Notes: generated by a model not told the origin, from the sequence alone. Positions 21,403 through 32,826 are shown, counted from the stretch's first letter. The stretch is 64,000 bases of DNA from Shinisaurus crocodilurus (GCA_021292165.1 CM037877.1:130008274-130072273), one strand, 5' to 3'. Numbers and translations are program-made.

Positions 21403-21555
21403 GTGCAAGGTGAAAGGGAGAAACGTGCTAAGCGAAAAGCACGTCAAATGAATCCTTTACAGGACCATCTTCTATCTGGTAACCTGTGTCCTCACTGTGG
21501 GAAGCTTTGTGGATCTAGAATTGGCCTCCACAGTCACTTACGGACCCATCGCTAG
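21403..21555 (+). pseudogene. C2H2 zinc finger end of the LINE protein, beyond a nonsense codon
   Basis: In frame with the reverse transcriptase but after the TGA at 21400-21402. It encodes a basic stretch (RAKRKARQ) and a finger CPHCGKLCGSRIGLHSHLRT followed by H, spacing C-x2-C-x12-H-x3-H, ending at TAG. The inverted copy (minus strand of 49807-50001) reads through the same position with arginine and has the same finger. A C-terminal finger of this kind is known in ingi-type and some RTE-like LINEs and probably binds nucleic acid. Confidence 0.82.
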
Positions 21556-21658
21556 AGTCTACACAATCTTCTTTAGAATTTCCTCCTTTTATCCCGGAAG
21601 ACAATCTTACTCGGTCACGAGTGATCGCCTGATGATGATGATGAGATCATAGAATCAT

Positions 21659-22581
21659 AGAAAAGATGAGAATTATGACCCTGGAATTCTTCTCTGGCTC
21701 TGACTTTAATCTGAACCACAGAAGAATTCCTCTCTTCTTGCATGGCAGTAACCTTTGCTCAAAGCACCAAGGAAGAAGTTTCTCCATACTCTTCCATCAT
21801 CTTTATCCTTCCTCTGTGGAGGCAAATCTTATGCTAAACCAATCCTATGTAGCAACTGGCTCAAGAACAGGAGCAAATGATATGTTGCATGCAAATGAAG
21901 CCCAATGAGTGGTTTTTGTAAACAAAAATAGCTTTGGGAGAGGGCATTTTTGCCTAGAGAAGCAACAGATGGAGAAAAATGCTTAACCCTTTCCCCACAC
22001 CTACCAGTTTTCTGCTGCAATTCCCCCCTCCCTCCATCACCAAGCTGCTTTTCCCACATGCGGTTCTAGTTGTGTGTTTGTAAAGGTAAACACACAGCCG
22101 GAGCTCCACAGGGGGGAAAGCAATGGTGGGGGGAACTGTAATGGGGAAAAGGCAGGAGAAGGGTTAAACACTCTCTTGTTATTTTTCCATGCCAATTCCC
22201 CAGAGTTGCCTTTGGTTACAAGAACTGGCCACTGGGGCTTTGTGGTATGCCCTTTAGGGCTGGGCTATGAGCCATTTTTGTGGCGAGAGGTATGAGGAAT
22301 TTGCAAGAGGACTGCACAATAGAGCACTGGCTGAGATCAACTTGGCACAATAAGCCAAAATCACAATGGATTCCTCAGCCGATATAAAAATCACACCATC
22401 CCACTGATCACATGCTGCAGTTTGAGTTGTGAGAAAATGCAATACCTTTAAAACAGTGCTTCTTTCTTTGGAAAGGTCTTTTTGCTCTCGTCTTAGTCCC
22501 TGCACAGGGAATTTCTCCACTGGACCAAAGGGAAAAACTATAGTGTAAATACCGTAATTAAAGTTTTAAGACCCTGCTTAC
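21659..22581. other. PDE4DIP intron, unassigned
   Basis: No repeat or coding motif recognised. Intron between the exons at 22582-22811 and 13143-13253. Confidence 0.5.
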
Positions 22582-22811
22582 CTTTTCAAAATCTCGCAGG
22601 GTCTGAGTTTGTGCAGTGGAGCTCTGCTCAAAGCCTCCTGGAAGGTGGCCCTCCACGAGGGTCGTCTCTGAGGCACTTGGAGCTTCAGGCTGCACCTGTG
22701 CTGTGGAATAAGCCTCGGTGGTAGTGGCCGGTTGCAGCAAAGCACCCGTGTTCAAACAGCTCAAGATGTGCGGCTGCATCTGCTGTCTCTGTTGCACAGT
22801 ATCAACAATCG
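22582..22811 (-). CDS. PDE4DIP: Myomegalin N-terminal exon upstream of CM1
   Basis: On the minus strand the 230-bp exon follows a pyrimidine-rich CACCCCCACAG acceptor and ends at AAG with a GTAAGC donor (22581-22576). It encodes about 76 residues ending QTQTLRDFEK. Human myomegalin isoforms that start far upstream have a closely similar QTQALRDFEK directly before HLNDLKKENF. The donor is phase 0 and matches the acceptor of the CM1 exon 9.3 kb downstream. The exon starts in phase, taking one base from an earlier exon. The rest is a Ser/Thr/Gln/Pro-rich, probably unstructured region with no recognised domain. Earlier exons were not identified. Confidence is high for the 3' boundary and lower for the 5' boundary. 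Confidence 0.85.
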
Positions 22812-23222
22812 CTGTGGGGGTGGGTGCGAGAGAAGACGAAGTCAGACTAGGAGTATTTCATTTTCACAGCCAAACTTCATCACTCCAGGCAAAACACTAG
22901 CTTGAAAGCGACAGCACTGGCACCAGAAAGCCAGGAGATACAAGGCATTTTCTTTTGCAAGCTCCTCTCACATTGTGCACGTGTGAATGTTGCTCATGCA
23001 GGGAAGGAAGCGGAAGGCAGTCTTTTAAAAAACAAACCAAGGCAGCGTTTACATTCCTATTACAGAGGTAGGAAATTTTAAAAAAAGCTGATCATGGGGA
23101 TATTGCAGAGCTAGGCACAGGAAAGGACAATCAAAATGATCAAGAGTTTGGAACATCTTCCCTGTGAGGGAAGGCTAATGTTTGGGGCATGGTTTTTTCC
23201 CATTTAGGGGGACATGATAAGA
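22812..23222. other. PDE4DIP upstream intron, unassigned
   Basis: No recognised repeat or exon. Confidence 0.4.
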
Positions 23223-23600
23223 GATGTATTTATTTATTTATTTATTTATTCATTCATTCATTCATCTTCTATACCACCCAATAGCCAAAGCTCTCTGGGC
23301 GATATACAACAGTCGATTAAAATATATAATAAAATACAGTTTAAAATATAAACAATAAAACATTATAAAAATTTAAAACCAATTTTAAAAAATATCATTG
23401 ACAAGTTAAAACAGGACCACTAAAAATAATTTACCACCCCATCGTATACCATTTAATTATTAAAAGCCTCAACGTAGAGGGCAGTCTTAACCTGGCACTG
23501 AAAAGATAATAGAGCTGGCGCCAGGCAGGCCTCAGGGGGGAGCTTGTTCCACAGTTGGGGGGCTACCACAGAAAAGGCCCTCCCCCTTGTTGCTGCTCTA
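23223..23600 (-). mobile_element. L2-clade LINE 3' end
   Basis: Begins with (TTTA)n/(TTCA)n and ATACCACCCAATAGCCAAAG, CTCTCTGGGCGATATACAAC, the complement of the L2-type tail. It continues into ORF2 C-terminal sequence (complement of GGCAGGTTAAGACTGCCCTC-type coding, near 23480-23500; GGAGCTTGTTCCACAGTTGG near 23540). Confidence 0.85.
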
Positions 23601-25062
23601 TATGTTTATATAAGCATGCATGGTGTAGAGCAGGGGTGGGCAAAAAGTATAGCTAGCTCCAGATCTATATTCTTCTATTCTATTCTATTAAGTATATTCT
23701 TATGGGGAAATGTGTTCTCCTAGGAGGCAGGGGAGTAGTGACCAGATGGTTTTAGGGATGAACAGTTGCTGGCCTGGAATGGCCCCTACAGTATACAGCA
23801 TGTTTTTTCCAAGCACATGGTTCCTTTTATGAATTTAAGAAACCCTTTAAGGAGCATTTTCTTCTCCTGTTAAGATATTGGCTGTAAAAGATCCACAGAC
23901 CACACAAGGTCGTTGTGATGCATCATTGCTAGAAAGGTTGTGAATGCCTGTAAATGGCACCTTCAAGACTCACTATATTGAGGAAAGCAGAACCCCCAAG
24001 AGCATGAAGTATATAGTCCACATTGGATGGTCCTTACCCATCATCATAGTCCCCGTTCTAGGAACCATCTTGTCCTCAGTCTTCTCCCTGCATGGAAGAA
24101 AGCATTGGCAAATATAAGTTAACAGCATTAAAGCTTGTGGAAGCATCTAAAAAGCAGAGCGTCCCCTCTGGCAGGGCTCGCTCACACATTACCCCATGTG
24201 GAAAACAGTCTCGTGTTTTCTCTATAGTGTTCAGATACTATGACTTTGATTGCTCATTGGATAATTTGTTTTCCCACTTCTTTCCAGTCTGGTGTTATGA
24301 CTAGAGCCACCATCAAATTTTACCCTAAGACCTACAGAAAGTGTTAATGCAGATTGCCAGTGAAGCTATTTTCTGGGTGTTGTTTGTAAAATAAACATGC
24401 TGAATTTGATCACTTTCTAGGACATCAGAAAATTTTTCAATGCATACTGAAAATTTTCCAATGCAAAAAAACCCTATGCAAATTAGACTAATTTGCACAG
24501 GAACATTTTCCAATTCAAAATTTTCCACATCACTGTTCAGGGGGTGAGCACTAACAGAGGTGAGGAGCAGCAGCAGCCATGTCCTGCTCATTCATTTTCC
24601 TTCTCCCTTTGTGTGGTGGTAGGGATCCCCAGAGAGAGACGGCAGGTGAGCAAGCGGACAATAGCTACTGCTGTTCCTCCTCATCGCCATTGCTACCTTC
24701 TCCCTTACTCTCTGGCTGCACTCTGGGCAAACATTCCAGTGGAGCCAGCGATAAGGAGACACCATATATTTATTTAAGAAATATCTTAAATAGTTACCGT
24801 ACTTATGCACAGTATCTGCCCATTGCCATGATAAGTGGAATCCCAAGGGCACCTTGCCTGTGAACCCCAAAACCTGGGCCCACCCAGCTTTTTTGGAGTG
24901 TTTTGTTGGAAGTCTACAGATGGCTAAAGAAACTCTCCATGCAGTGAGAAAAGTTGATAACATCTAGGGCTAGAGGAGGGAGAAATATCCACAGAATTCT
25001 GAGGGTGTGGGTGTGGGTGTGGTGGTGGTGGTGGTGGGGGAAAGCACTTTGATATGAACCAG
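23601..25062. other. Mostly unassigned stretch
   Basis: A hAT left end remnant (CAGGGGTGGGCAAAAAG) lies at about 23632. A (GTGGGT)/(GGT)n run lies at about 25003-25037. Otherwise no repeat or exon was recognised. Confidence 0.4.
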
Positions 25063-25113
25063 CCAGAGTGTTTCGGCTACTGGGCGGTTTAGAAATGTAA
25101 GAAAGAAATAAAA
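25063..25113 (+). mobile_element. L2 tail fragment
   Basis: GAGTGTTTCGGCTACTGGGC, then GGTTTAGAAATG and an AAAT tail: the last 50 bp of the L2-type 3' end. Confidence 0.6.
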
Positions 25114-25159
25114 TTTGATTCCCATGGCCCAATCTACTCCTGAGGCAAATTCTCTACTG

Positions 25160-25294
25160 CAGTGTTCTCCAACCTTGGGTCCCCAGATGTTTTTGGCCTA
25201 CAACTCCCAGCATGCCCCAGCCAGCTATGCTGGCTGGGGCATGCTGGGAGTTGTAGGCCAAAAACATCTGGGAACCCAAGGCTGGAGAACACTG
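25160..25294. mobile_element. Foldback MITE (hAT type), near-perfect hairpin
   Basis: A 135-bp near-perfect palindrome: CAGTGTTCTCCAACCTTGGG to its complement CAAGGCTGGAGAACACTG, turning at CAGCCAGCTATGCTGGCTGG. Flanks CTCTACTG at 25152-25159 and 25295-25302 are a perfect 8-bp duplication. Other copies: 42887-43022, 55828-55938, half copies at 14453-14570 and 54479-54556. Confidence 0.93.
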
Positions 25295-25302
25295 CTCTAC
25301 TG

Positions 25303-25890
25303 CAAAGAGTAGCATAGTCATATCTGGCCCTGAGATCATCCCGCTTTCCTTCCCATTAATTTAATTTATATTAATTAAAAACCCTAATTTTCCCCAGATG
25401 CTATGTTTTTTTTTTAGAAAGAATTCAGAATTACACATTTCTACTTCTGTGTTATTGTCAATCATTCCTCCAACTGTTTAGTGACCTCTCCATGCTCAGC
25501 CATTACTGCCGAGCCACTAATGCCATTTCCATAGGTGTAGAAACATCTGATGAAGTGTGCTCCAGTCCATGAGAGCCTTTGCCATACTAAACTTGTTAGT
25601 CTTTAAGGTGTCATTGTTAGTAATGAGGTTGTGATTGTGTGTTTGTAAAGTTTAATAGTGCACTCCTATATATGTTGACTCACAAGTAATCCCCGTTGAG
25701 TTCAAAGAGACTTATTCACATGAAGGGTGTATATAGGACTGCAGCTTAAATAATGCTACGCTGAGCAAACATAACTTCTGTTTCAAACTGAATTGATCAG
25801 TGATCACCTAGAATCTAGGGCCTAGGTAGGCACAATCTAGGTAGGCACTTGGCACTGAAAGTCTAATTCAATTAAAATTAAAAATGAAGT
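25303..25890. other. Unassigned, with two old repeat remnants
   Basis: About 25548-25635 resembles an interspersed repeat containing CTTGTTAGTCTTTAAGGTG (a related phrase is near 62370-62420). About 25650-25745 is a decayed copy of the palindromic MITE at 16067. No coding evidence. Confidence 0.35.
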
Positions 25891-26830
25891 AACTTTAAAC
25901 ATATCAGAGTTGTATATATATTAAAATATTTAGACACCACATTTTGTTGTAACAATCGAGCCTTCCAACAATTCAGTTAGGAACTATACAATAAAAATGG
26001 CATACAATGAAATTATATAAAAGCAGTATAACAAAATATTGGTTTCAGGGAGCACAGGAATAAAAACAAGATTCAAATCGCTAGGTCAAAGGCACAGTAG
26101 AACACAATTGCTTTTACAAGGCACTGAAATGCCATTAATAATGGAGACAGCCAAGCTTCCCAGTGCAGAGTTCCAAAGCTAGGGTGCCACACCAGAGTAG
26201 GTCCTGTCCTGTGTACCCATCAACTGAGCCTCTGCCAGTGGTGGGACACGGAGCAGGACCTCCACCAAAGGCCTGAGCAGGGGGGCAAAATTATGTGGGG
26301 AGAAGCAGTCTTTCAAGTATCAGGTCCCAAACCATTTCGGTCAGGGGTGGGCAACCTGCAGCTCTAGGGTCAGATGGGCCCCCCTGCTTAATTTCATGTG
26401 ACCTTTCACCTAATTAAAAAAAACCTTGTGTGAGCAATCAGTTCAGCAAGCTGTCCTTCCCTTGCAGTCCATGGGCCGAAAGAGAAAAAGGACGGCCAGA
26501 AAGAAAAAAAGGAGTGTCAGAAAAAGAGAAAAGGCTGCCCACCTGCAGCCCTGGCCTCATCCCACCACTAGCTTTGGCCCCACTCACCGCAAGCATGCCA
26601 CCCCCAATAGATTACCTCCAAGGGAATGTGGCCCTCGAGAGAGAGAAAAGTTCTCCACCCCCAATTCAGTGCTTTAACAATGATAACCAACACTTTGAAC
26701 TGGGCTCAGAAATAAACCAAGGCAATGAAGCTGCTACAACAGCAGAGGCACATGATTAAAAAACGGCATTAGTCAAAACTCTGGCTGCCACATGTTGCAC
26801 TAGCCGAAGTTTCTGAACACCATTCATTGA
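25891..26830 (-). mobile_element. L2-clade LINE fragment
   Basis: Minus-strand ORF2 C-terminal and UTR sequence, parallel to 8100-8700: GCAGAGTTCCAAAGCTAGGG near 26165, AACCAACACTTTGAACTGGG near 26685, GTTGCACTAGCCGAAGTTTC near 26795. Heavily decayed and interrupted by a hAT MITE. Confidence 0.65.
26342..26662. mobile_element. hAT MITE inside the L2 fragment
   Basis: Left end CAGGGGTGGGCAACCTG; right end decayed (TTCTCCACCCCC). Flanks ATTTCGGT (26334-26341) and AATTCAGT (26663-26670) agree at six of eight positions, and L2 sequence resumes directly afterwards. Confidence 0.65.
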
Positions 26831-28081
26831 CTGGGTTTGCACAACACGACAACCCATCATGGGTTGCTACCAAATGACACCTGGGGGCAGCTGGCACTGA
26901 CTATTAGTATAACTATTCCTGGAAATGGAGTGGCTCACACATTTGTAAGTTCCCAAGCATCTTGGGAACAGATGCAAAAGTGAGGGCACCTTTATGACAC
27001 GAGTCCAACCCTTGCCCCCAAGGACCATGCCACGAATGGGGTGAATGAAGCACCACCCCACTTCTGTGAGCTAAGATCACTTGTACCTTCGGTTACACTT
27101 GACAGCTCACCTTTTGACAGCTGTCAAATGGAACCAAATGCGAAAATAAACTTACCTGCAGCCTCTGTGGGGCAATGCCCCAGGATGGGTACCTGTTGGA
27201 CTTTACCATTATTGCCAGGGTGGGTTGGTGTGATGTGTGAACAACACACCCATTGATTTACAATGCTGCCTCCCCCACCCCCACCCCAGGTATATATCCT
27301 TAAACTTTCTCACCCTAACTTTTATGGCTACAGGCTTGGGGTAGCCTAAGGACAACAAAGGCTTATCAGCACAATCACAGCCCATGTGATGAATTGAGCA
27401 CTCTGGCCCTATGGTGGAAGCAAGACACAGGCACAACCGAAGAAGGCTCAAGCAAGAACAAGGACGACACACTCCATGTCAGTTAAGTTAGGCACTGGCT
27501 ACCTTCAACAAATCATTGCCATGCTGCCGTTGCCTCTGCTTCCACTCCACCCATGGTGGTGGTGATGGTGGTGGTATACAGAGGACCTGACCTTCAAGCA
27601 GCATGAACCTGGCAAGGCTGATATTTTAGCTTTCCAGATAGTGGCTGGAATAGCAGCCTCTATTTTGCGCAAACCATCCAGTAACGCCCCAGCCAGCCAG
27701 CTGCCCCTTCAGATGCACAAGGCAGTCTGACAGGAAAGGATTAGCCCCTTCCTTGCCAAGTTTCACCTTCCTAAGATAAATTCTTCCTAAGATAAAGCCC
27801 TTTCTGTTGGGCCCATTCTGATCATCCTGATCAAGCAGCATAAAACATGAGACAATGCCTCTTTTCCAACTTTGACTAGCACAAGATGCTTAGTTGATTG
27901 CCCAGCCACCTTACAGCTGATGAATGGTAGCTCCCCTGACTCGCCACCCCTGAAGACTCCTCCTCCAGATCACAGTTGATTGCTTAGTGATTGCCAAAGG
28001 GGCCCTAATATAAGTCTGGCTCAGTATTCTTTGCTGCAATGCCCAAGGGACACTGGTGGCTCCCAGTCACCTCATGGGCAG

Positions 28082-28121
<40 letters not shown>

Positions 28122-29311
28122 CACTCACTCTTTTTCTAGTAGCTGTTCACTCTCAGCAGGGGCTCTCTAGCTTTGCCTTGTTGTGCGCTTGTGCAGTGGG
28201 CTGGCTGATGTGATCTGGGCTATAGGAGGAGTCTTCAGGGGTGGCGAGTCAGGGGAGCTACCATTCATCAGCTGTAAGGTGGCCGGGGTGGGGAGAGGAG
28301 AATGCAGGAGCAATCAGCCAATTAGCTGTTGGGGGGTGGGGGAAGTCCAAGAAGCAAGGAATGTGATTGGCTAGCTGCAGTTGTGCACTGCGCAGGCGGC
28401 GGTGATGGGAATTGAACACACAGGCGAGAGAGAGCAACATGGACCTGCACTGGAAGATTTTGCAGCCCTGAGTTGAGCAGAGCAGCCTCTCAGGGATGAG
28501 AAAACAATCCATCCCAATTCAAGAACCAAGTGAGCCTGACAGAATTTGCCTGCCTGGCGACTGACTCATGAGGCCTTCCTTGGACAACATGGAACGGGAT
28601 GAGGAGAGGCTGGTGCACAACACTGAAGCCGGTGCACAACACTGCTGCTTGGCCAGGGGATGGGCTGTGAAGAAAAGAGGCCTCCATGGCCTTTGTGGTG
28701 GTGCCTGGAGCCAAAGTGGTTCTTGCTTGAAAAATATGAAAATCAACGGCCCAGTCGCTCTCTGAGATTACTCAGCATTTGTGATGCTGCCAAATTTTGT
28801 ATTTAGTTGGCTCATTTGTTGAAATCCAACCATTCATAATGCTCACCTTTGTATTACGAGTTTGCTATTAAGTTCGGAATTGACTGTGAGCTTCAGAGCA
28901 TAAGCATTAGAGTAGCACACAGATTCCCCCCCACTACATTTTCAGTCACCCTACCACCAAGACGCCCCCAAAGTGTGCTTGAAGCAGTCTCCTTAGCTGC
29001 CTCCCTCATTGTCGTCACTGCCACTGCCACTGCCACAGCTCTGGCTCCGAGGAGGAGGAGGAGGAGGAGGAGGAGGAGCAGGGCTCTGTAGGTCCATCCT
29101 CATACGGGCAATTGGCGACAGCAACTAAACATCATATGGCATCATCATGCAAGCAAGCTGCGTGAAAACAACCAATCAGAAAGGGGCCACATAACAATGC
29201 AAAGTGTCCAGGTTTGGGACAACACGCTAAGAACCTGTGAACAGGGTATTCATAGGTTGTTTATTCGAACAAAATTATTTGTATGCTCTGAGCATCGCCG
29301 CAAATCACTGG
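26831..29311. other. Unassigned stretch with inverted repeat and simple repeats
   Basis: Holds a 60-bp inverted repeat, a (TC)n tract at 28086-28119 and a (GAG)n tract at about 29051-29079. ACACGACAACCCATCATGGG near 26838 resembles sequence at 17325-17365, suggesting a shared old MITE. No exon was recognised. Confidence 0.4.
27905..28283. repeat. 60-bp perfect inverted repeat around a CT tract
   Basis: The left arm (27905-27964) and right arm (28224-28283) are exact reverse complements over 60 bp, starting GCCACCTTACAGCTGATGAA. Matching continues inward with a small gap (CCAGATCACA against TGTGATCTGG). The ~260-bp loop holds the (TC)n tract. No transposon ends were recognised. Confidence 0.93.
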
Positions 29312-29319
29312 TTAATTAA

Positions 29320-29361
29320 CCTCATCATCAGGCGATTACTCGTGACCGAGTAAGATTGTCT
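29320..29361 (-). mobile_element. 42-bp LINE 3' tip with target duplication
   Basis: Complement of the last bases of the LINE at 19582-21640: CATCATCAGGCGATTACTCG, then TGACCGAGTAAGATTGTCTT. It is flanked by TTAATTAA at 29312-29319 and 29362-29369. This is an extremely 5'-truncated insertion. Confidence 0.8.
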
Positions 29362-29429
29362 TTAATTAATGCACCCACAATTTGCTGCTGTGACATGCAA
29401 ACCAGGTCAATGGATTCTTTCTTTTTGAC

Positions 29430-30172
29430 TTTCCTCTGCATTTTTCCATGACATCTAATCCTTTATAAAATAGTTTCTGAAGGAATTTGGATTTTTTAAA
29501 ATAAAAAATAAGTTTCTGATACCTGGCAATTATTTTCAAAAAATTGATGCTTTGTTTCACAAATTTTTCTGGGGTTCCTCGCCTCCACAAATATCTTTGA
29601 AAAGGATGCAACTTGCAACTAAAGAAGGTGGGTTTGGCTTTCCAGATCTTGCCTTATATCATAGGGCTTATTTGTTGACTAGTTCTAAATTCTGGTCTTT
29701 TCCACTTAGATTAGATTATCCACCTTGGTCAGTTTTGGAATCCTCATATCTGGATCTTCTCTCCAAATGGATGGCATTAGGGTCTCACTACACTGAAACG
29801 GATAGGGTGCCTCCTACAATTACAGCAGTTAGAGTGGTGTGGCATATTATATCTCGTCAGTTACGGTTTGACCCATTTTCTCATGCTAAACTGACTTTAT
29901 GGGGTAATCCAGATTTAAAAATCGGTAAGAAAACGTTCCTGTGGCGGACTTGGCCAGACAGGTTGATTTTTACTTTGGATCAGTTAGTGAGTGTAGATGA
30001 TGAGTTTTTGTCATGTTCGGCTTTGTGTGCTAAATATAACTTGCCTGCCTCAGCCGAATGGCAACACTTGCAACTGCAACATTTGTTAGAATCTAGGTTT
30101 GGCCCTGCCGCTTTTACAGCTTCAGAGCCTCCTTTGCTATTGGAGGCATTGATGGAGGCACCATGTAAATAA
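29430..30172 (+). pseudogene. Tx1/L1-like LINE ORF2 C-terminal fragment
   Basis: The frame ending TAA at 30172 contains FLIPGNYFQKIDALFHKFFW, then the block KEGGFGFPDLALYHRAYLL. This is the 'GGLGLPD...YY.A' region downstream of the polymerase in L1 and Tx1-type LINEs. Upstream, a stop near 29465 breaks the frame. It differs strongly from the L1 at 4825, so it is another family, more like Tx1-type elements. Catalytic parts are absent. No target duplication or tail was identified. Confidence 0.7.
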
Positions 30173-31584
30173 TGTTATGTGGAGTAATTAAGTCGATATA
30201 TCAAGATTTGCATAATGTATTTCAATCACAGTGTGCGGTGTTATGGAGGTACGAATTCTAGCATGATTTCAGCTTTCCTAACTATTGCTCATGCCAAGTC
30301 AGTAGGTTAAGTTCCTCAGAAAGAATTATTCCCCACCCACCACTGAGCCCTTGTGATAATGGAAACCAGTCAGTTTGGCTATACTGAACCATCTGGAAAG
30401 GGATTAATTTTCTGCCTGTGGTTCGAGGAAGGATCAAGGGCTACTGCCTGCCTTGCTCCAGCCCCTCTATTGGGCACACATCCCCCATATTGATTGCAAC
30501 CCAACCACTTTGCCACATCCTTCCCAAGGGTCGATTAAATTTCTCCTGCTTTCTGTGCAGCTCAGGGCTCTTCCATGTCATGAAGCAGGAGAGGCAAGAA
30601 TTTAAGCACCTAATGGAACTAAATTGATTTAACAGAAGGGGCCATCCATTTCCATCTTGGCCTTCCCATCTGCTGCTGACCGCTTTGCAATCATTGCCTG
30701 GCAGCAAGTCACAGATGCTGCTGTATGCTTGCCACCCACCACCCACCGCCTCCCTCCTCTTTCCACAGACCACAGACCAACAGGTATGGATCCCAGTCAC
30801 AGCAATGTAGCACTGAAGGCAGAGGCATGCCCACAAGACAACACACCAATGCCGGAGGGTGGCTCCCGTCAGCTTCACATGGGCTAGTCAAACATTTCCC
30901 TCCACCTTGACTCATGTTCCGTCGCAATGCCTATGACAGACACTCATAACACAGGTACAGTGGTCCATGCCATGCTCCAGTCCCACTCAGCCATGCTGCA
31001 TCTGCCATATAGCTGCTTGTCTGGGCATTGGCCAAGGCACAGGAGCCCTTGCATGGGAAAGATGTGAGAAACGGTCACATTTCCTTTTCCTTGCAGGGCC
31101 CACGCTCACCCCCATTTTCCTAAATAAAGATTGCCATCATCCGACTCTGCATTGTCATTTGGGGGGTGTTGTTGTTGTTGGGGATGTCTTTATTTGCACT
31201 GTTCAAGCTTCTATGCACTGGTTGTGGGGAGAAAGAATGGCCGATGGTGCTGGACCTCCACTCCCTTTGCGTCTTGGAACACGGGCAACAAGGCTGGCTG
31301 GGGCTGATCAGAGTTGGAGTCGGGCCACATGCAAGTGAGCCAGGCTGGCTGCAGGACAGACACATTGGCAGGGAAGTGCTGCTGCTAGCCCCAGAGGGGG
31401 AGGCAAGGGGGCAACAGTTGTTGGCAGACATGGTCAGGGAATCAATGGCACCCCGCCAGAGATGTCTGTGGGGAAAGAAGTGGTCTTCCTCCACCTTCTC
31501 TGTAGGCAGTGCTTGTATGCCTTGGGCCTCAGCTTGATGCCCACCCATCATCCTGGGTGGGCATCAACACCATGTTGACACACC

Positions 31585-31585
<1 letters not shown>

Positions 31586-31621
<36 letters not shown>
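31586..31621. repeat. (TG)n microsatellite
   Basis: About 17 TG units. Confidence 0.96.
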
Positions 31622-31622
<1 letters not shown>

Positions 31623-31729
31623 GAGATGGTGGGGAGGCAGGGTTGGATGACTGCTTTGCTTGGGCTGCTTTTGTATTTCTGGAGCGGGATTCACCTGCTC
31701 ATCACACAATATATGCTCAATCTTTAGTA

Positions 31730-31730
<1 letters not shown>

Positions 31731-31793
<63 letters not shown>
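31731..31793. repeat. (TG)n(AG)n compound microsatellite
   Basis: About 11 TG units followed by about 20 AG units. Confidence 0.96.
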
Positions 31794-31797
<4 letters not shown>

Positions 31798-32134
31798 TGT
31801 AGGATTCGAACCAGCAACATCCTGATGCTGTGTGCTGCTGCATTACCAGGGGGGTGCCACTGTGGGGTCTCGCTTGCTGTCAATCTCCCCGGGCCTTTGT
31901 CTCCTGTTTGTGTGGTGTGTTGTGTTGCAGTTGGCAAATGGGGGTGCATGCAGTGGGTGGCGGCCTCTCACTGGCTGTTGCTGTTGCAAGGCAGGCAGTG
32001 GGTGTGTCGTGTGCGCTGGCTCCAGACCTCCTGGCCTGGGATTGCTTTGCCCATTCCTTTCCACCTCTACTTTACTCAATTCTAACATTTTCCTGTCTAT
32101 TTGGGTTTCTCAGAGTCTTTGGTGGGGGAAATTG

Positions 32135-32221
32135 ATTCTTCTTCTTCTTCTTCTTCTTCTTCTTCTTCTTCTTCTTCTTCTTCTTCTTCTTCTTCTTCTT
32201 CTTCTTCTTTCTTTCTTTCTT
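32135..32221. repeat. (TTC)n microsatellite
   Basis: About 24 TTC units followed by (TTTC)n, directly upstream of the L2 element. Confidence 0.97.
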
Positions 32222-32826
32222 ACTAGGGCCTGAGGATGTGCCTTGGAGGGCAGATATTGGGCCAAGTGGGGAGTTCTGTGGGGGCTCCCATCAGTGCAGT
32301 GACCGGTAGAGGGAGATATGACATTGGGAGGAGGGCTAGCCAGGGGAACGCAGCCCCAACAGTTAATGGCTGTGCCTTGTTCCAGCCCTCCTCGCACCTG
32401 CTGGTTTGGTGGTTGCCCTATCAGCCTGCCCCCGGGTCTCCAGATGCTGCTTCTAAATGCCAGATTGTGCAGAATAAGACCTCCCTCATCCATGATCCAA
32501 TAGTGGATGAGGCAGCCAATCTGGCATGCATTACCGAGACCTGGGTGGGCGAACAGGGAGGAGTCAGTCTCTCAGTCTCTCCCAGCTCTGCCCACCGGGG
32601 TGCTTGGTGCAGCATCAGGGTATACTTGAGGGCCGGGGACGGGGGGTTGCTATGGTCTATAGGAATTCTCTCTCTCTCTCCAGGCTCCCTGTCCATCTGA
32701 CTACTGGTCTGGAGTGTTTGCACCTTGTGTTGGGCCAGCGGGACAGATTGGGGATTCTGTTGGTGTATCGCCCACCCCGCTGCTCAACAGACTATGTAAC
32801 TGAGCTGACAGAGGTGGTCTTGGTTG

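Larger units (their letters stand above)
19582..21640 (+). mobile_element. 5'-truncated LINE, APE type, with target duplication
   Basis: Flanked by ATGAGATCATAGAATCAT at 19564-19581 and 21641-21658 (18 bp; the first few bases could belong to the tail). It ends in a (GAT)n tail, not poly(A). It consists of nearly uninterrupted reverse transcriptase coding sequence plus a short 3' UTR. Two further 3' fragments are in the window: 49695-50400 and 29320-29361, both inverted. Clade is Vingi/Ingi-like or RTE-like; motif reading alone cannot decide. Confidence 0.9.
30173..32134. other. Unassigned stretch with microsatellites
   Basis: Contains (TG)n tracts, a (TG)n(AG)n tract and a 12-bp-stem hairpin GATGCCCACCCA...TGGGTGGGCATC at 31537-31566. 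Open frames on both strands are GC-driven and show no family motif. Confidence 0.4.

Noticed and set aside
31548..32493. Ser/Leu, His/Thr, Arg or Leu-run proteins
   Set aside because: Translations of (TG)n, (AG)n and (TTC)n tracts.
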